A stretch of 64,000 nt of DNA, taken from Benincasa hispida (taxonomy: Eukaryota > Streptophyta > Magnoliopsida > Cucurbitales > Cucurbitaceae). Positions 20,171 through 32,002 of this stretch are shown here, in pieces. Both the position numbers and the translations under genes were made by a program. The notes under the pieces are model-generated. The model was not told the DNA's origin and made no database searches. It saw nothing but the letters and a program-made list of their open reading frames with translations. Location: contig NC_052358.1 of the NCBI RefSeq assembly GCF_009727055.1, forward strand, positions 41,405,337 through 41,469,336, in the 5' to 3' direction. Position 1 is the first letter of the stretch, and every line of letters starts with the position of its first letter.

Positions 20171-20880
20171 CCGAATAAACGTGTTTTGTGGAGTTAAGCT
20201 TGTGTTGATGTAGATTTGATGTGGATGTGGTTAAATCTCTAACATTTGATCATCTGATTCTCTTTCAGTTGATGCATACGCTTGATTAAAGAAAGCGGAT
20301 TGCGTGATGTTTTAGAAGTTGGAGCCTTAGAAAAATGCTTGTATCCTCAGGACTTGAGCCTCAAGGAGTGGTTTAGTCTTCAAGAGTCCGAGAGTCTTTT
20401 GAATGTAGAGAATTCTCTATAGGTTCTCCCAAGTCTAAAATTTCTGACCCTTACAATTGAAAAGAATCCCTCTATTTATAGAGTTCTCAGATGGGGTTTG
20501 TAGGCTTGGGCTTGGACCAAAATAATTAATTTGATCCAATGATCAAGATGAAACACATGACATCATTTGGATTGCCCGTTCTTGCCTTCAATTTTAATCT
20601 GGGACACGTGTCAACCTTTAATTGGTCCCAAAGTTGATGATTTGTAATTTCATCCTTAATTTGAGAATGATGTGGTAATTTGTGATTGGTCTAAAATCTC
20701 TCGTTCAATAAAGACCTTATTGAGATTTATTCACATGTATGGGTGGATGAATCTTGAAAAAGATAAAGTTGGAATCAAAATACAAGTTATTTGATCTTGA
20801 TTTTAACTTTATTTGATGTGTCAAATTAATCAAACTATGAATTTGGTACATAAGCTTGACTTGAATTTTGTGTATATTTG
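20170..20880 (-). repeat. LTR-like block with TATAAATAGAGGG on the minus strand
   Basis: The minus strand contains CTATAAATAGAGGGATTC (about 20465-20485), a typical plant LTR TATA. It is followed by leader-like DNA with 'ctcaaggagtgg' and 'caggacttgagcc' phrases. U3-like DNA ('gaccaatcacaaattaccac' on the minus strand) lies at 20670-20700. Ends and target duplication were not identified; no coding part is attached. Confidence 0.35.
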
Positions 20881-21414
20881 ACACAAATTTTTTTTAGGGA
20901 ATTTGCAATGGGTGAAAAATAAAAAATGTATAATTAAAGGCATGCCTCCAACCTATGAAAAATTGTAAACATGACAAAATTTTCAAATTTAAATTTTCGC
21001 TTATTCCGTATTCTAGTTTCGCTTTTTTAACAAACCCATATTTTTTGGTATACCAATCAACTAACATACCATATTCAAAGTATATAAGTTGTGTACTTTT
21101 TCCATTGATTTGTATATCTTTTATATTTTTGTTTGCAGCAATATGAGTTATTACTCACTTTAATTTTTATATTTGCTATATTTTTTTATTCTTTTTTGTA
21201 GTCTTTTTCCTTTTTAAATGATGCTGTTTCTTTCGTTTTTATGTACAAATGTACAATAGGTTGAAGAGATTCAACCTAAAGCTCACTAACGTTCAGTTTA
21301 GTATACTCATTTTGACAATTTGAGCGCTTTTGGAATAACTAGAGAAAAATGTTTTTCAAAGAATTCATTTTTATGAATTTTTAAAACACTTAAATAACTA
21401 GCCATTTTCAACCG

Positions 21415-21545
21415 TGTATCAATAGTATATCAAGTGTATCTAAGTGTATCAAACATCTATCCAATAATGTATCAAGTGTATATCAATAATGTATCAAGTG
21501 TATCGGGCATATACTAGTAGTGTATCAAGTATATCAAGTGTATCA
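21415..21545. repeat. Short tandem repeats of GTATCAAGT type
   Basis: About ten copies of gtatcaa(g/t) follow one another: 'gtgtatcaatagtatatcaa', 'gtgtatctaagtgtatcaaa', 'aatgtatcaagtgtatatc' and so on. Unit length varies from 9 to 30 bases. No frame is implied. Confidence 0.6.
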
Positions 21546-21649
21546 CATAGGTTGAACTTATTTTTTTGATATTTTTGCAAAAGAAACAAGTCTATGATAT
21601 GGGCCTAATTTTTTAAACTTATTATACCAAATTTGCAAGAAGCCCTTTT

Positions 21650-22250
21650 TTTATGTCAACTTATCAAAAACATAAATTTAGGTCAAAGTTTTGATTTTTT
21701 TTTTAACATAATTTTTTTTGAATTTAAGTCAAATTCATTCTCTACATAATTCAAAGTTGAGCTTGTACTTCTACCTAAGACGTCTGACTTGAATTTGGAA
21801 TAAAACATGAAGATGAGATTTGAACTTCACTCAATTTTACTTTGGGATAAAATATTAGATTATGCTCCCTATTTAAATTTGAGATAAATTGAAGGTATTA
21901 TTTTACTTGAAGATAAAAACCTAGGATGATTTGGTTTGGGATAAATTTTAGAATATGGTCAAACTTTAATTTAAGATAAATTTAAGGATTTTATCACACC
22001 TTAATTCGACTCAAAGATGAAAATCTCCATTTGGATAAATTGAATTTAGGATAAAATTTGGAATAGGCCCATTGATTTTATAAAAAATTAGAGCTTTGTT
22101 GTCAATTTAATTTAGCTTGAGATTTGAATATCACATAAATTTGAAACATGCTGGAATTTTAACTCGACAAAATGGCCTAAGGATGCACTAAAACCTCAAG
22201 TTGGAGTTCCCTTTGATTTATATTTCGCCCAAAGTTGTTTGAAATATTGA
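21650..22250. other. AT-rich spacer with loosely repeated 'ttgggataaa' phrases
   Basis: Phrases such as 'tttgggataaaatatta', 'ttgagataaattgaagg', 'tttgggataaattttagaat' and 'aatttaggataaaatttgga' recur at irregular spacing (21840-22070). They look like a decayed repeat. No gene is supported. Confidence 0.3.
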
Positions 22251-22254
22251 TAAG

Positions 22255-23285
22255 TGTAAGGAGGTGTCTACTGCACGTTAACAATATTACAGACGATGTT
22301 ACGACATTCCATAAAACAATTACTAGAAATAAAAAGCATATAAAATAACACTAAATATTGGTAACTCAGTTCGGTATAAACCATCAATGTCTGGGTGGCA
22401 GTATACTCGGGAAAGATAACTTCATTAATATGAATGATAAACAATAACCATGTAATACTTACCTATAGTAGTTATATAATTACAATGACTCCTGAACAAC
22501 TCAATTACTCAACCATTCACCTAGACTCCCTCTAGGTTTGAGATTCTCTCTCATGGTAACTCAAGCTCCCCTTAAGTTATGGTATTAGTGAAGAATTCTT
22601 AGGCTTCCCATAAGACTGAGACTTCCTCTCTGCAAGATTCAAGATCCCTATAAGTCATGAGACTCCTTCTCACTAAAATTGTATCTTTCCTCCTAAGAAA
22701 AAAGTCTCATTTGCTCGAATAGCTTAGGTTCCCCATATGCTTTAGAAACCCTTCTTAGATGAATCAGGATACACTAGAAAAAGGTCCCCTTTGCTTGAAT
22801 AGCTTATGTTCCCCATATGCTTCAAAAACCCTTCTTAGATGAATCACGATACACAAGCAATAAGCTACTCAGAGTACGTCTCCAAGCAATGCAACTTTTT
22901 CTCATTCCAACAATTGCGACTAAACACTCACAATAGTAAAGTACAATGTTGCTTCTTAAAACAAAATGGCCAATCCTAGTTGAAGGACTAGATGCCCTTT
23001 AAATATGCACAGTAGATAGATGGACGAGCATCTTTAACTTCTAAAGCTATCGCACAAATAAAAAAAGAAAGATATATACAAAGAATACTACAGAAGGAAA
23101 ACCTTGATAAGGAATGTATTTTGCAGAATAAGCATTTTCGGAGAACATCCCTTTGCCAGAAAACCACTAATGCATAGACATCTCAGATAACATCTTTAAC
23201 ACATAAAAAGATCTGCACAATATTTAACAAGTTACTCCTTTGGCAATATTCTGCTACAACAAACTAGCAACCACCACACCCAACA
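22255..23285 (-). mobile_element. Copia-type 3' LTR with adjacent polypurine tract
   Basis: On the minus strand the LTR starts TGTTGGGTGTGGTGG at 23285 and ends ...ACACCTCCTTACA at 22255 (1031 bp). The polypurine tract 'gccaaaaggggaagaagta' lies directly upstream of it (23291-23310), as expected for a 3' LTR. Only about 130 bp of internal DNA remains before the Ty3/gypsy LTR at 23458, so the rest of this copia copy was lost or displaced. It is a different family from the other copia LTRs in the window. Imperfect repeats such as 'ttgctcgaatagctta' (22712 and 22791) lie inside. Confidence 0.65.
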
Positions 23286-23457
23286 CATTCTACTTCTTCC
23301 CCTTTTGGCATTCTTCAAAAAATGCAATGAAATGAAAAGAGCAGAGAAGCATACAAGAAGCCATTAACTATCATTCACATCCTCATCCTATGCGCCAGAG
23401 TTGCCACCCTGATTGTAAAACCCGTACCTTACTTTCCCTTTTTAATTAGACAGAAAT

Positions 23458-25809
23458 TGTAACACCCGTACCTTACTTAGACAGAAATTATTTGTGCATT
23501 TTGAGATAAAGGATAAGTTTGAAGAAGGAAAAATGTTTCAGTGTGGGAAATTAGCTGTTGGATACTTATTAATCTAGCCTTGCAAAAATAATTTATGTCT
23601 AAGTGTTGGTCGTGATGAGGGGTGACTGAGCATCGAGTAAGCATAAGGCAGACATCAAGTAAATGTTGTCGAGCGTCGAGTATAAGTGAGGAAGGGTTGT
23701 GCGTCGAGTACGAGCGATGGGGTAAGAAACATGCATCGAGCAAGTCATCCAACATCGAGTATCCCAACGAGTATCAAGTCCTTCCCATTGAGTATTCAAC
23801 AGAGAGGAATTGAATTTTCCATCAAGTAATGACCCTTCTTCATCGAGTTTTTCTAGCGAGGATCGAGTTTGCTCGAAACACTGAGTTTTAAACTTATATT
23901 TTAGTTATCCGGACATATGGTTTAAACTTAGCCCTTAATCTCCACTAGTGGGTGAGGTGGCTTAAGGAGATTTCATGCAAAAGGGTTGGGCGATAGTTTA
24001 AAAAGGGAAAAGAACTTCAATAGCTCGTTTTGGATGATTTCTTCGAGCAAACCAGATGAACTTGGTTCTGTTGGAAAGCCTATGAGTCTAGTTTATGAAA
24101 TTGAACCTTTGGAAGGGAGTTCTTACCGGAAAGAGGCTAGAGAAGGAAGAGTTGAAGGTTTGTTTTTAGGCATTTTCATGCACTCAACGAAGAATCGTAG
24201 ATCTATACTGAACCACTTGAATTTTCAAGCTAACATTTTAAGTTATTATTGCTAACACCATTTCAAGTAAGTTTGTAGAAGGAACTTTTGTAAGATAAGG
24301 TCTGGAGTTCGAGTTACATATTTTGGAAGTTAAACCTAGAATCTTTATTCAAATAGGGAGTTGTGGTTTAGGGCTTTTGGGAGAGATTTGAAGGCCCAGG
24401 TAAAACCACAAGGAGTTTTATGCTGAAGCTTTGAGATAACATTGATAACAAAATTCTGAACATGTTTGGAAAAGGAACTTTCTTTAAATGAGTTATGGTT
24501 TTCATTTTATTGATGTTAGAAGTTGAATTTGGAACTTTTGGACGAACAAGGAATCTTTTGCTAAGTATGAGATTGGTTAAAAGAGTAGTCTCAAAAGGGA
24601 GACCAAAGTGGCAACTAAACTCTTATTCTTTTATGTGTAGGAGCTAAGTCAATTGGAGAGGCTTACCAAGCTTAGGTAAAATTAAGCCTAAAGAAACGTG
24701 AGTGACTAAATGTTTTAGAAAATATGTATATAAAAGGAACATGCGTTCCAAAGAATTTCATGCTAGCATTCATGGATTTTCCAAGCAACTAAAGTTTATA
24801 CTTATGTTTTAAAGGGTTCATGGCATTTCTTAAGCATGATGTTTTAAGTTATTTAAATGAGTTTTACTAATCTTAGCGCATCTTAAGATTGAATGGAAGA
24901 GTATTGCAAACTACATGTTTATAATTCGTGAAGCATGCATGTTGAATTGTAATAATGATCCTATGACGAAAGCTAGGTAAGTGCTATGCCTAAAGCTCAC
25001 GATCCTTAATTTTTTATGAATGTTACGATTCTAATAAACTGGATATCGAAGGTATAGAAGGTATTCAAGGAAGTACCTAAGGTATTGATGGTACTTAATA
25101 TACTCCATGTGCACATAGGTAGTTTTATACGAGAGGTTGAAGTATGGGTCTCTTGGCCACAGTCTTTATAATGGGATCGAGGTATGGGTCTCACGACCAT
25201 GAATGCACGTTGGGAGCTTGAGCTACGAATGCTCGTTCTCAATTAAGATTTGACAGTATGATTAATTATGACGCTATGAACAATATATGATACTATGTAA
25301 GTTGCTTGAGATTATTTCCAACATGTTTATTTGTTTAAAATAACGCATAGGAAAGGCTTGAGAAGAACTGTATTTCTATGAGTCACTTACTGGGCAACTA
25401 GTTCACTGTTTTCATATGTTTTCCTTTTTTCCAGGTAGCGGTTAATTTCCTCGTGGTTAAACCCACTGCAGCTTGCACTCAAAGCCCGGTTATCAAAGGA
25501 AGAAGCTTAGGCTAAGCTTGTTTTGATGTATACATATTTTGAGAGGAGTCTGGAACTTGTGAAACTTATTTTGGGACCCATGTTCTTTTTTATGCTATTT
25601 GTTGGACATATATTTGTTGTTTTTGGAATTATAATTAAGTTGTTTGCTAGTTAAAGTCATGGTTGATTTACTACCAAGTCGTTTTTGCATAATAAGGTTT
25701 TAAGCAGGTTTCACTTTAGTTAGGTAGTAAGTGCTGGCAAGTAGGTCGGTAACTTCTGCCTTCATGCCTCTTTTCGGTTTTAAAGGGTAAATTAGGAGGG
25801 GGTCTGACA
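23458..25809 (+). mobile_element. Ty3/gypsy 5' LTR (about 2.35 kb)
   Basis: The LTR starts TGTAACACCCGTACC and ends GGGTCTGACA, after which a tRNA-Met type primer site follows within a few bases. A second start-like copy, TGTAAAACCCGTACC, lies 44 bp earlier at 23414, so the end is locally duplicated. Between 23625 and 23885 'atcgagtat' and 'gcgtcgagta' phrases recur. Frames inside (for example plus 23986-24255) belong to LTR DNA. No second LTR of this family was found in the window. Confidence 0.75.
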
Positions 25810-25811
25810 AG

Positions 25812-25825
25812 TGTGTATCAGAGCA
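25812..25825 (+). other. Primer binding site of the Ty3/gypsy element
   Basis: 'gtgtatcagagca' resembles TGGTATCAGAGC, complementary to the 3' end of initiator tRNA-Met, with one change. It lies 3-5 bases after the LTR end, the normal place. Confidence 0.6.
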
Positions 25826-25917
25826 TAAGGTTTTTGGAATGAGAGAGAGTTCATGCATATGTCCAGGTCTCAGTGGTATGAGTCCATAATATGTGTATTT
25901 ATTAATTAGGTAAAGAT

Positions 25918-27020
25918 GCTGAGAAGAGGTGGCAAGCGAAGCAAACAGACAGTAGATGGGAATATTGACCCTACCGATCGTGAAACTGATGTCGAGAGGA
26001 ACTCAGGAGTGACTAAAAGAATGACCTGAGAACCTGTAAATCGGGAGGCGTGAGGGAGAGTCGAGTAATCCCCAGTCTAGAGTAGATCCTCAACTAGAGG
26101 ATAGGGTGTTTGACAAAATTTCCAAAAGGTTGGCGATTAGCGTGAGTGCAATGCAGGCTGACCTGAAAAAGAAGTACGACATTGAAAGGCTTAAAGCCCT
26201 TGGTGCTATGGCCTTTGAGGGAATTGCTGATCCCGCAGAGGCAGAAGTATAGTTGGACCAAATAAAGAAATGTTTCAATGTGATGAACTGTCCAGAAGAT
26301 CGAAAGGTCGGTTTAGTTGTGTTCCTTTTGCAAAAGGGAGTAGAAAAATGATGGAAGGTGGTATCCGCTAGGTGGAACAGTTTAAATTCTTTGTTTTGGC
26401 CTGAATTTAGAAAGTCTTTTGAAGACAAATATTATCCTATTTCTTTTTGAGAGGCGAAAAGAGATGAGTTCCTTAGATTGGTTCAAGGAACAATGAAAGT
26501 GGTAGAGTATGAAAAAAATTCACTTAACTATCCCAGTATGCTCTTCTAATTATTATGGAAGAAAAGGACCAGTGTAGAAGGTTTGAGAATGGATTAAGAA
26601 AGGTGATTAGAACTCCAGTAACTTCTTCAGCTGACTGGTTGGACTTTAACTAGCTAGTGGAGACTACTATTTGAGTTGAGTGGAGTTTGGCGGATGATGA
26701 GTAAGTACAGAAAGATCGAGTTATGTTTGTGGGGCCAAGAGATAGGGGATTTCAACCCCTAGTTTGAAGCCAATCAAGTATGGGTAGGTTCAGAGGCGTG
26801 GATTGGTAGAAAGCCAAGAGAAGAAGATCTCAACCCTCGTCTAATGCAGCTAGTCGGCCAGGTGTAGCATGTTTTGGTGAGTCAGTCGCCAACACAGACC
26901 GAAAGACCTTGTGCCAGAATTGTGGTAAGAAGCACTTTGGGATATGCTACAGCAGGAGTGGTGTTTGCTTCAAGTGTGGGCAAATAGGAAATTTCAAGAG
27001 AGAATGTCCCCAGTTAACCT
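25918..27020 (+). pseudogene. Ty3/gypsy gag, decayed
   Basis: The frame opens at ATG 25918 (MLRRGGKRSKQTVDG). Stops interrupt it, for example 'KRMT*EPVN'. The retrotransposon gag core is readable at 26230-26530: AEV*LDQIKKCFNVMNC, WPEFRKSFEDKYYP and LRLVQGTMKVVEYE. Two CCHC-like knuckles follow at about 26910-27010: CQNCGKKHFGIC and CFKCGQIGNFKREC. Gag would form the virus-like particle that packages element RNA; this copy cannot make it without readthrough. The protease frame follows directly. Confidence 0.8.
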
Positions 27021-27043
27021 GAGGGGCTTAGGCAGTACAACAG

Positions 27044-27679
27044 GTGATGTCTCAGACTGTTAACCAACCGAGAGGTGCTGGGAATAGAAGAAAAGGGTCT
27101 AGTGGTGCAAAATTGAAGGGCGTAGCAGATCGACCTCAGCAACAGGGGCGTATGTACATAATTACGCACCAGGAAGCCGCAAAAGCTCCAGATGTGGTGA
27201 CTGGTAATGTGACTTTATGTAATCAGTCTGCATATTTTTTACTTAATCCTGGTGCCACATATTCCTTTGTATCTTGCATGTTTGCATCACATTTAGATAG
27301 GTTGTCTGAGGGTATGTCAGAGGATTTATATATCTCTAATTCTATGGGAGATGTAGTAGTAGTAAGAGATTGGTATAGAAGTTGTGATGTTTTGATTGAA
27401 GGCCAGGATTTCTGTGTCGACCTAATTCCCTTAGACTTGCTAGAGTTTGACACAATTATGAGAATGAACTTTCTGGGTAAGTATCATGCTATTGTTGATT
27501 GCTATAAAAGAGAGGTGACCTTTAGAAGACCAGGTAAACGAGTAGTTCTTGTGGGATGTAGGAGGTTAACTTCAGGTAGCCTTATTTTAGTAGTAAAAGC
27601 CAGAAAGTTGATGGGAAAAGGATTTGAAGCCTATTTAGCTCATATAGTGGTTTCCCAAGATGAAAAGTTGAAACCTTAA
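27044..27679 (+). pseudogene. Ty3/gypsy aspartic protease region
   Basis: An open frame of 211 codons encodes the protease part of the polyprotein. The active-site loop, normally LLDSGA, reads LLNPGATYSF at residues 66-75: the catalytic Asp is Asn and the Ser is Pro, so proteolytic activity should be lost. The second conserved region reads DLIPLDLLEFDTIMRMNFL (normally DLI.L.....D.ILGMDWL). The Met at 27044 is just the first Met after the stop at the end of gag; the native polyprotein was continuous. The frame stops at 27679 shortly before RT. Confidence 0.8.
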
Positions 27680-28388
27680 GATGTATCGGTAGTTCAGGAG
27701 TTTCTAGACGTATTCCCTGAAGAGTAAGTAGAATTCGCCATTGACCTAATTCCAGGCACAACCTCTATATCGGAAGCTCCGTATAGAATGGCACCTGCTG
27801 AATTAAAGGAACTGAAGGTGCAGTTGCAAGAATTGGTTGATAAGGGTTATGTTAAACCCAGCGTGTCGCCCTAGAGAGCTCCAGTTCTATTTATAAAGAA
27901 GAAAGATGGATCTTTCAGGTTGTGTATCGATTATAGGCATAAATAAGGTAACAATTAGGAACAAATATCCATTACCACGTATTGATGATCTATTTGATCA
28001 GTTGAAGGGAGTTGCAGTATTTTCGAAGGGCTGAGATCGGGATACCATAAGCTAAAAGTGAAAGAGACGGATGTTTCTAAGTCTGCATTCAGAACCCAGT
28101 ACGACATTTTGAGTTTCTAGTGATGTTTTTTGGCCTAATAAATGCTTCGGCCATGTTTATTTATTTGCTGAACAGGATATTCCATCCTTATTTTGACCGG
28201 TTTGTCATAGTCTTTATTGATGATATCCTAGTATATTCAGGTAACAAGGAGGAGCATGCTAACTATCTGAGAATAGTATTACGACACTGAGGGAAAAGTA
28301 GTTGTACACCAAGTTTAGAAAATGTGACTTCTAGCTAGATCAAGTAGCATTTTTGGGGCATGTAGTTTTTGCAGCTAGAGTTAGTGTA
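27680..28388 (+). pseudogene. Ty3/gypsy reverse transcriptase, truncated by copia insertion
   Basis: Frameshifted pieces read [51 protein letters not shown] (27780-27935) and [13 protein letters not shown] (28204-28243), where FIDD is the polymerase box. The last readable part is FLGHVVFAARVSV, normally followed by the RNase H domain, but at 28389 a copia LTR begins. RNase H, integrase and the 3' LTR are not found in the window. Several stops and one-base shifts show long inactivity. Confidence 0.8.
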
Positions 28389-30205
28389 TGTTGGGAATGT
28401 CCTAGAACTCGTAGTTCATGTTAAACATTCTATTTATCAATAATAATAAGTTGTTGAATTTGCATTCTATTATGAAAATCCAATAAACATATCCATGGCT
28501 ATAGTCTGAATACTGTAACTTCATGTAGTGACATAAACAGGATCAAGTTAACAGTATATAGCCTAAATGGTCTAATAAGTATATGGATGAAATTGGGTAT
28601 CTCACCTTTGTCACACTATTGGATGCGATCCACTTTGTAGTTGTTACAAGAAGTTATAAAGTGCTACAAACGATGTGATATACAGATCGTTCATATGAGA
28701 CATGTGAGTGGAGGCATCCTATGCAATGAGTTTGCATATAGACTGGACCACGAAAATAGTCATTTTTCTTTATAATGACTATTTACTGTTAAAACTGACT
28801 ATTTCATTTATTAAATAACCTAGGTTTACTATATCTTAATCATGAGCTAGCTATGAACTCCTGTTTGTTTGGGATTATCTTTTGATCTACAAACGGTGAG
28901 AGTAGTCCAACAACACTGCTCAATAAGCCTCCCATTTTAGGGACCAGACCAGATGAATAGCTGGGAATATAGCCCTGCAAAATGGAATTCACTCCTATCC
29001 GATTTTAGGATAGCAGATAGGTTGTTCTCTTAAGTTCTGATTCCAGGTCTTGAACAATCAGGGCCCCGCCTTCTCATGATAGAGAAAGGATTTGATTCAT
29101 AGGTATTACGAATCTTGATTAGACGGTCAGTGGAAACTTAAGGAACAAGATGTATTCACAGGGGTAAAACGATCATCTTAAGCCAATTATGATTACGAAC
29201 AATTTGTGAAGGATCCACTTATTGATTATGGTTATATAAAGTTGATGTAATATATCTATAGTGAGGGGAGTTTAATTATGGCTATAGTGGAGTGACCCAT
29301 TAGTTAAAGAATGAGTGTTAATTTGGTCTAATAAGTTTAGCAGATTAATCTCGGATCGTTGAAGCCCATGATCTCTAGGTCTGCGAGGTCCCCCTGCTAT
29401 CTCGTAAATGGATAAGCTTTAGAGTAGCTTGATAAGTTAATTTGAAATGTTCAAAATAGAATTAAACGGAATAAGAGAATTTATATTTAAATATGATTTA
29501 AATATATGAAGATGGATATGTGTAAAAATTAATTTAATATTTGATATTAAATTAATTAGTATTATTTATATGATTATTTAAATAATTATTTATTAATTTT
29601 ATTTAAAAATTAATTTATGAAATTAATTTTATAAAATTAATAAGATTTTCTAGTTTAAAATCAAAATTGATTTTGAAATCGGTTTTGATAAAAATAGAAA
29701 AATGGAAACATGCACAAAATGGAAAAACAAAATTTTCCCTTACCATCTTCTACTTGCTCACACAAACACCACTTCCTTTCTTCACATTTACTCCAAGCAT
29801 GAACTGCAACTCATGCAGTATTCTTCTTTGCAATAATTAAAGAAGATTGGAGTGAATTTGAGGCATGCATTCAAAAGAAATTTTACAGAAAATTTCTGGT
29901 TGAAGAAAAGTTCTTCAAATAGTGTGGTACAGTGAGCTTTTCCTTTGTTTCCGTTGCTTCAAGTTGTTCTTGAGTCCCATAACTCATTCTAAAGCCCAAG
30001 AGGATAATGGGGAATATCTTGAGGTGGCTCACGGTGCGTTTTAGAGAAGACAACTATTGTTGATCAAGATCTTGAAGAGTTCTATAAAGGTATGACAACA
30101 AACCCTCTTTTATTAGATGAACATGCTTTAGTTTTTGTCAATATTAATGAATTTGAATGCTTATTGATCCTTGTTGCTTCCGCTTTATGTTAATATACTC
30201 TTACA
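28389..30205 (+). mobile_element. Copia 5' LTR (1817 bp)
   Basis: The LTR starts TGTTGGGAATGTCC and ends ATACTCTTACA, followed by AT and the primer site. It is the partner in sequence of the solo LTR at 8076-9929. Its U3 part carries the block 'gtcacactattggatgcgatcc' shared in diverged form with 48.3 kb. It entered the RT gene of the Ty3/gypsy element in the same orientation. The matching 3' LTR is absent. Confidence 0.85.
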
Positions 30206-30207
30206 AT

Positions 30208-30219
30208 TGGTATCAGAGC
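30208..30219 (+). other. Primer binding site of the copia element
   Basis: TGGTATCAGAGC is an exact match to the initiator tRNA-Met type primer site common to plant copia elements, two bases after the LTR end. Confidence 0.9.
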
Positions 30220-30499
30220 ATCATATAAGCATTCAATTCGGTTTAATTTTGGTGTGGTGGGTGTTTTTCATGAGATATATGAAACCGATGCATTGATATG
30301 TTTTTTTGATTTTGGCATTTTATTTCTCTTTAATTTCTTAATTAAATTTATAATTGGCTCTTGACTCATGAGCTTATATGTGTTATCAAGAGTCTGTAAT
30401 TTATTTTAGAGTCATTAGAGTTGAAATTAAAATGTAATTGAAGAAACAAATGAAGAAGACTGAGTTGTAATTCCAGTTTTTCAGCTTCTGCTCAAAATC

Positions 30500-30960
30500 G
30501 TCGTTGAGGTTTAAACGCTAGACGATCGTGTAACTACGGGCGCTGTCATTGTGATGTTGGATGCTAGATGATCGTGTACCTGTGGGAGCTAACTGATGCG
30601 TTGAAATGATATGCGATAGCACTATGCAATCGTGTAGCTTTGTGTGGGAACTAAACGATGCGTTGAAAGTGCTATACGATGGCACTACACAATCATGCAG
30701 CTGCGACGTGAGCTAAACGATTCCATAAGGTTATATGAGATGGAACTAAGTGATCGTGTAGTTATGGCACTGAACGATGCATTGAAGTGCTATGCGATGG
30801 CACTAAGTGATCGTGTAGCTTCGAAGGACACTAAACGATGACATGAAGTGCTATGCGATGGTGTTAAGCAATTGTGTAGCTCTACTTGAGAGCTAAACGA
30901 TCGCACTATGCAATATATAGAAGACCTTAAGTGATCGTGTACCTTTGTGCAACACTAGGC
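30500..30960. repeat. Tandem repeat of about 61 bp in the copia leader
   Basis: Units carry 'ctatgcgatgg(c)actaa', then 'gatcgtgtagct', then 'actaaacgatg'. Five or six units can be followed with many changes. The GATCGTGTAG motif links it to the 35-bp palindromic array at 63.4 kb and to the leader near 40.2 kb. Confidence 0.65.
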
Positions 30961-31248
30961 GATGGTGTTAGACGATAGCCTTCAGTGTTACACGATCAAC
31001 CTTACCAAGATTTTGAGTTTGGACCGAGGGTAGCCGGTTCCACCAATTTTCTCGAGGTCCAGTCCGGTTCAGCATCAAAGGGGTTTTTGGTTGGTCCGGT
31101 TCAGACTTTGTTGGTCCAGTTCAGGCTTATCCAGTCTAGTTCAAGATGCTTGGGTTCGATTTGGAGCGATTTGAGTGGTTCAAAGACGGTTTTGAAGCTG
31201 TTTGAAATAGTCAGGCATTTGTTTGCTTGTTTATGCCAAAACTAAAAC

Positions 31249-32002
31249 CTATGAAGCACAGACATTGATACAGCTAATACAGATACAATCGGATACGGCG
31301 ATTCTTCAATTTCTAAAAAACTAAGATACGAATACGTCTAAGGATGCGTCATTTTTTAATATACTTTTAATATATGTATGTCTAAAAAACGATGATACTG
31401 ATACGTTGAACATACAGTTTTTTCTTTAAAAAAATCTAGAATATCCATAAATTTAGCATACAAGTTAATAACAATAGCACAATATAGAATATAAACACTG
31501 AAATACAATACAAAAAAAGCAAAATCTAAGATGTTGAAGTACAATAGTTAATAAAATGCAATAGAAAGGTGACTCATATTGCAAAGAAGAAGAAGAATAT
31601 TAGAGAGAGAAGTATGAACATAAACAAAGAACTTATTGTTGAAGATATCCAAATGGTTTATATTTTTTTGAAGATGGAGATTAGATTATTCTAGTCTAGG
31701 GTTTGATCCGTTAGTTTTTTTCTTTTAGTTTTGGACTCGAGTAGTGAGCTTTTTAAATATGTTGCCTAATTTTAGATTGGGAAAGATTAGATGAGTTACT
31801 CGTCTTTTTTCTTAAAAAAAAAGGTACGCATAGAAATAGATACGTCAAATTGCTTGTCAGATACGCATCTGGAAAGTATCTGAAAGTATAGATACATCAA
31901 ATCGCATGTCAGATATGTATTTGGGAAGTATCTGGAAGTATCGATATCCGATACATGTTTGATACTGATTCTTTGCCTCACATGAAGTATCTGTGCTCAT
32001 AG
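31249..32002. mobile_element. Possible non-autonomous DNA element inside the copia leader
   Basis: The left end CTATGAAGCACAGACATTGAT matches the inverted right end CTATGAGCACAGATACTTCAT. The inner flanks are rich in 'gatacg' and 'gtatctg' repeats on the two sides. No transposase frame and no clear target duplication are visible. The other leaders in the window lack it, which supports an insertion. Confidence 0.45.

Noticed and set aside
23477..24255. Several frames of 60-96 codons
   Set aside because: They lie within the Ty3/gypsy LTR, which is normally non-coding, and show no domain.
26090..26428. 112-codon minus frame
   Set aside because: It is antisense to the gag core, which has a recognised reading on the plus strand.
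30500..30960. CRISPR-like array of spaced repeats
   Set aside because: The units are degenerate, contiguous and palindromic without unique spacers, and lie in a copia leader of a plant genome.
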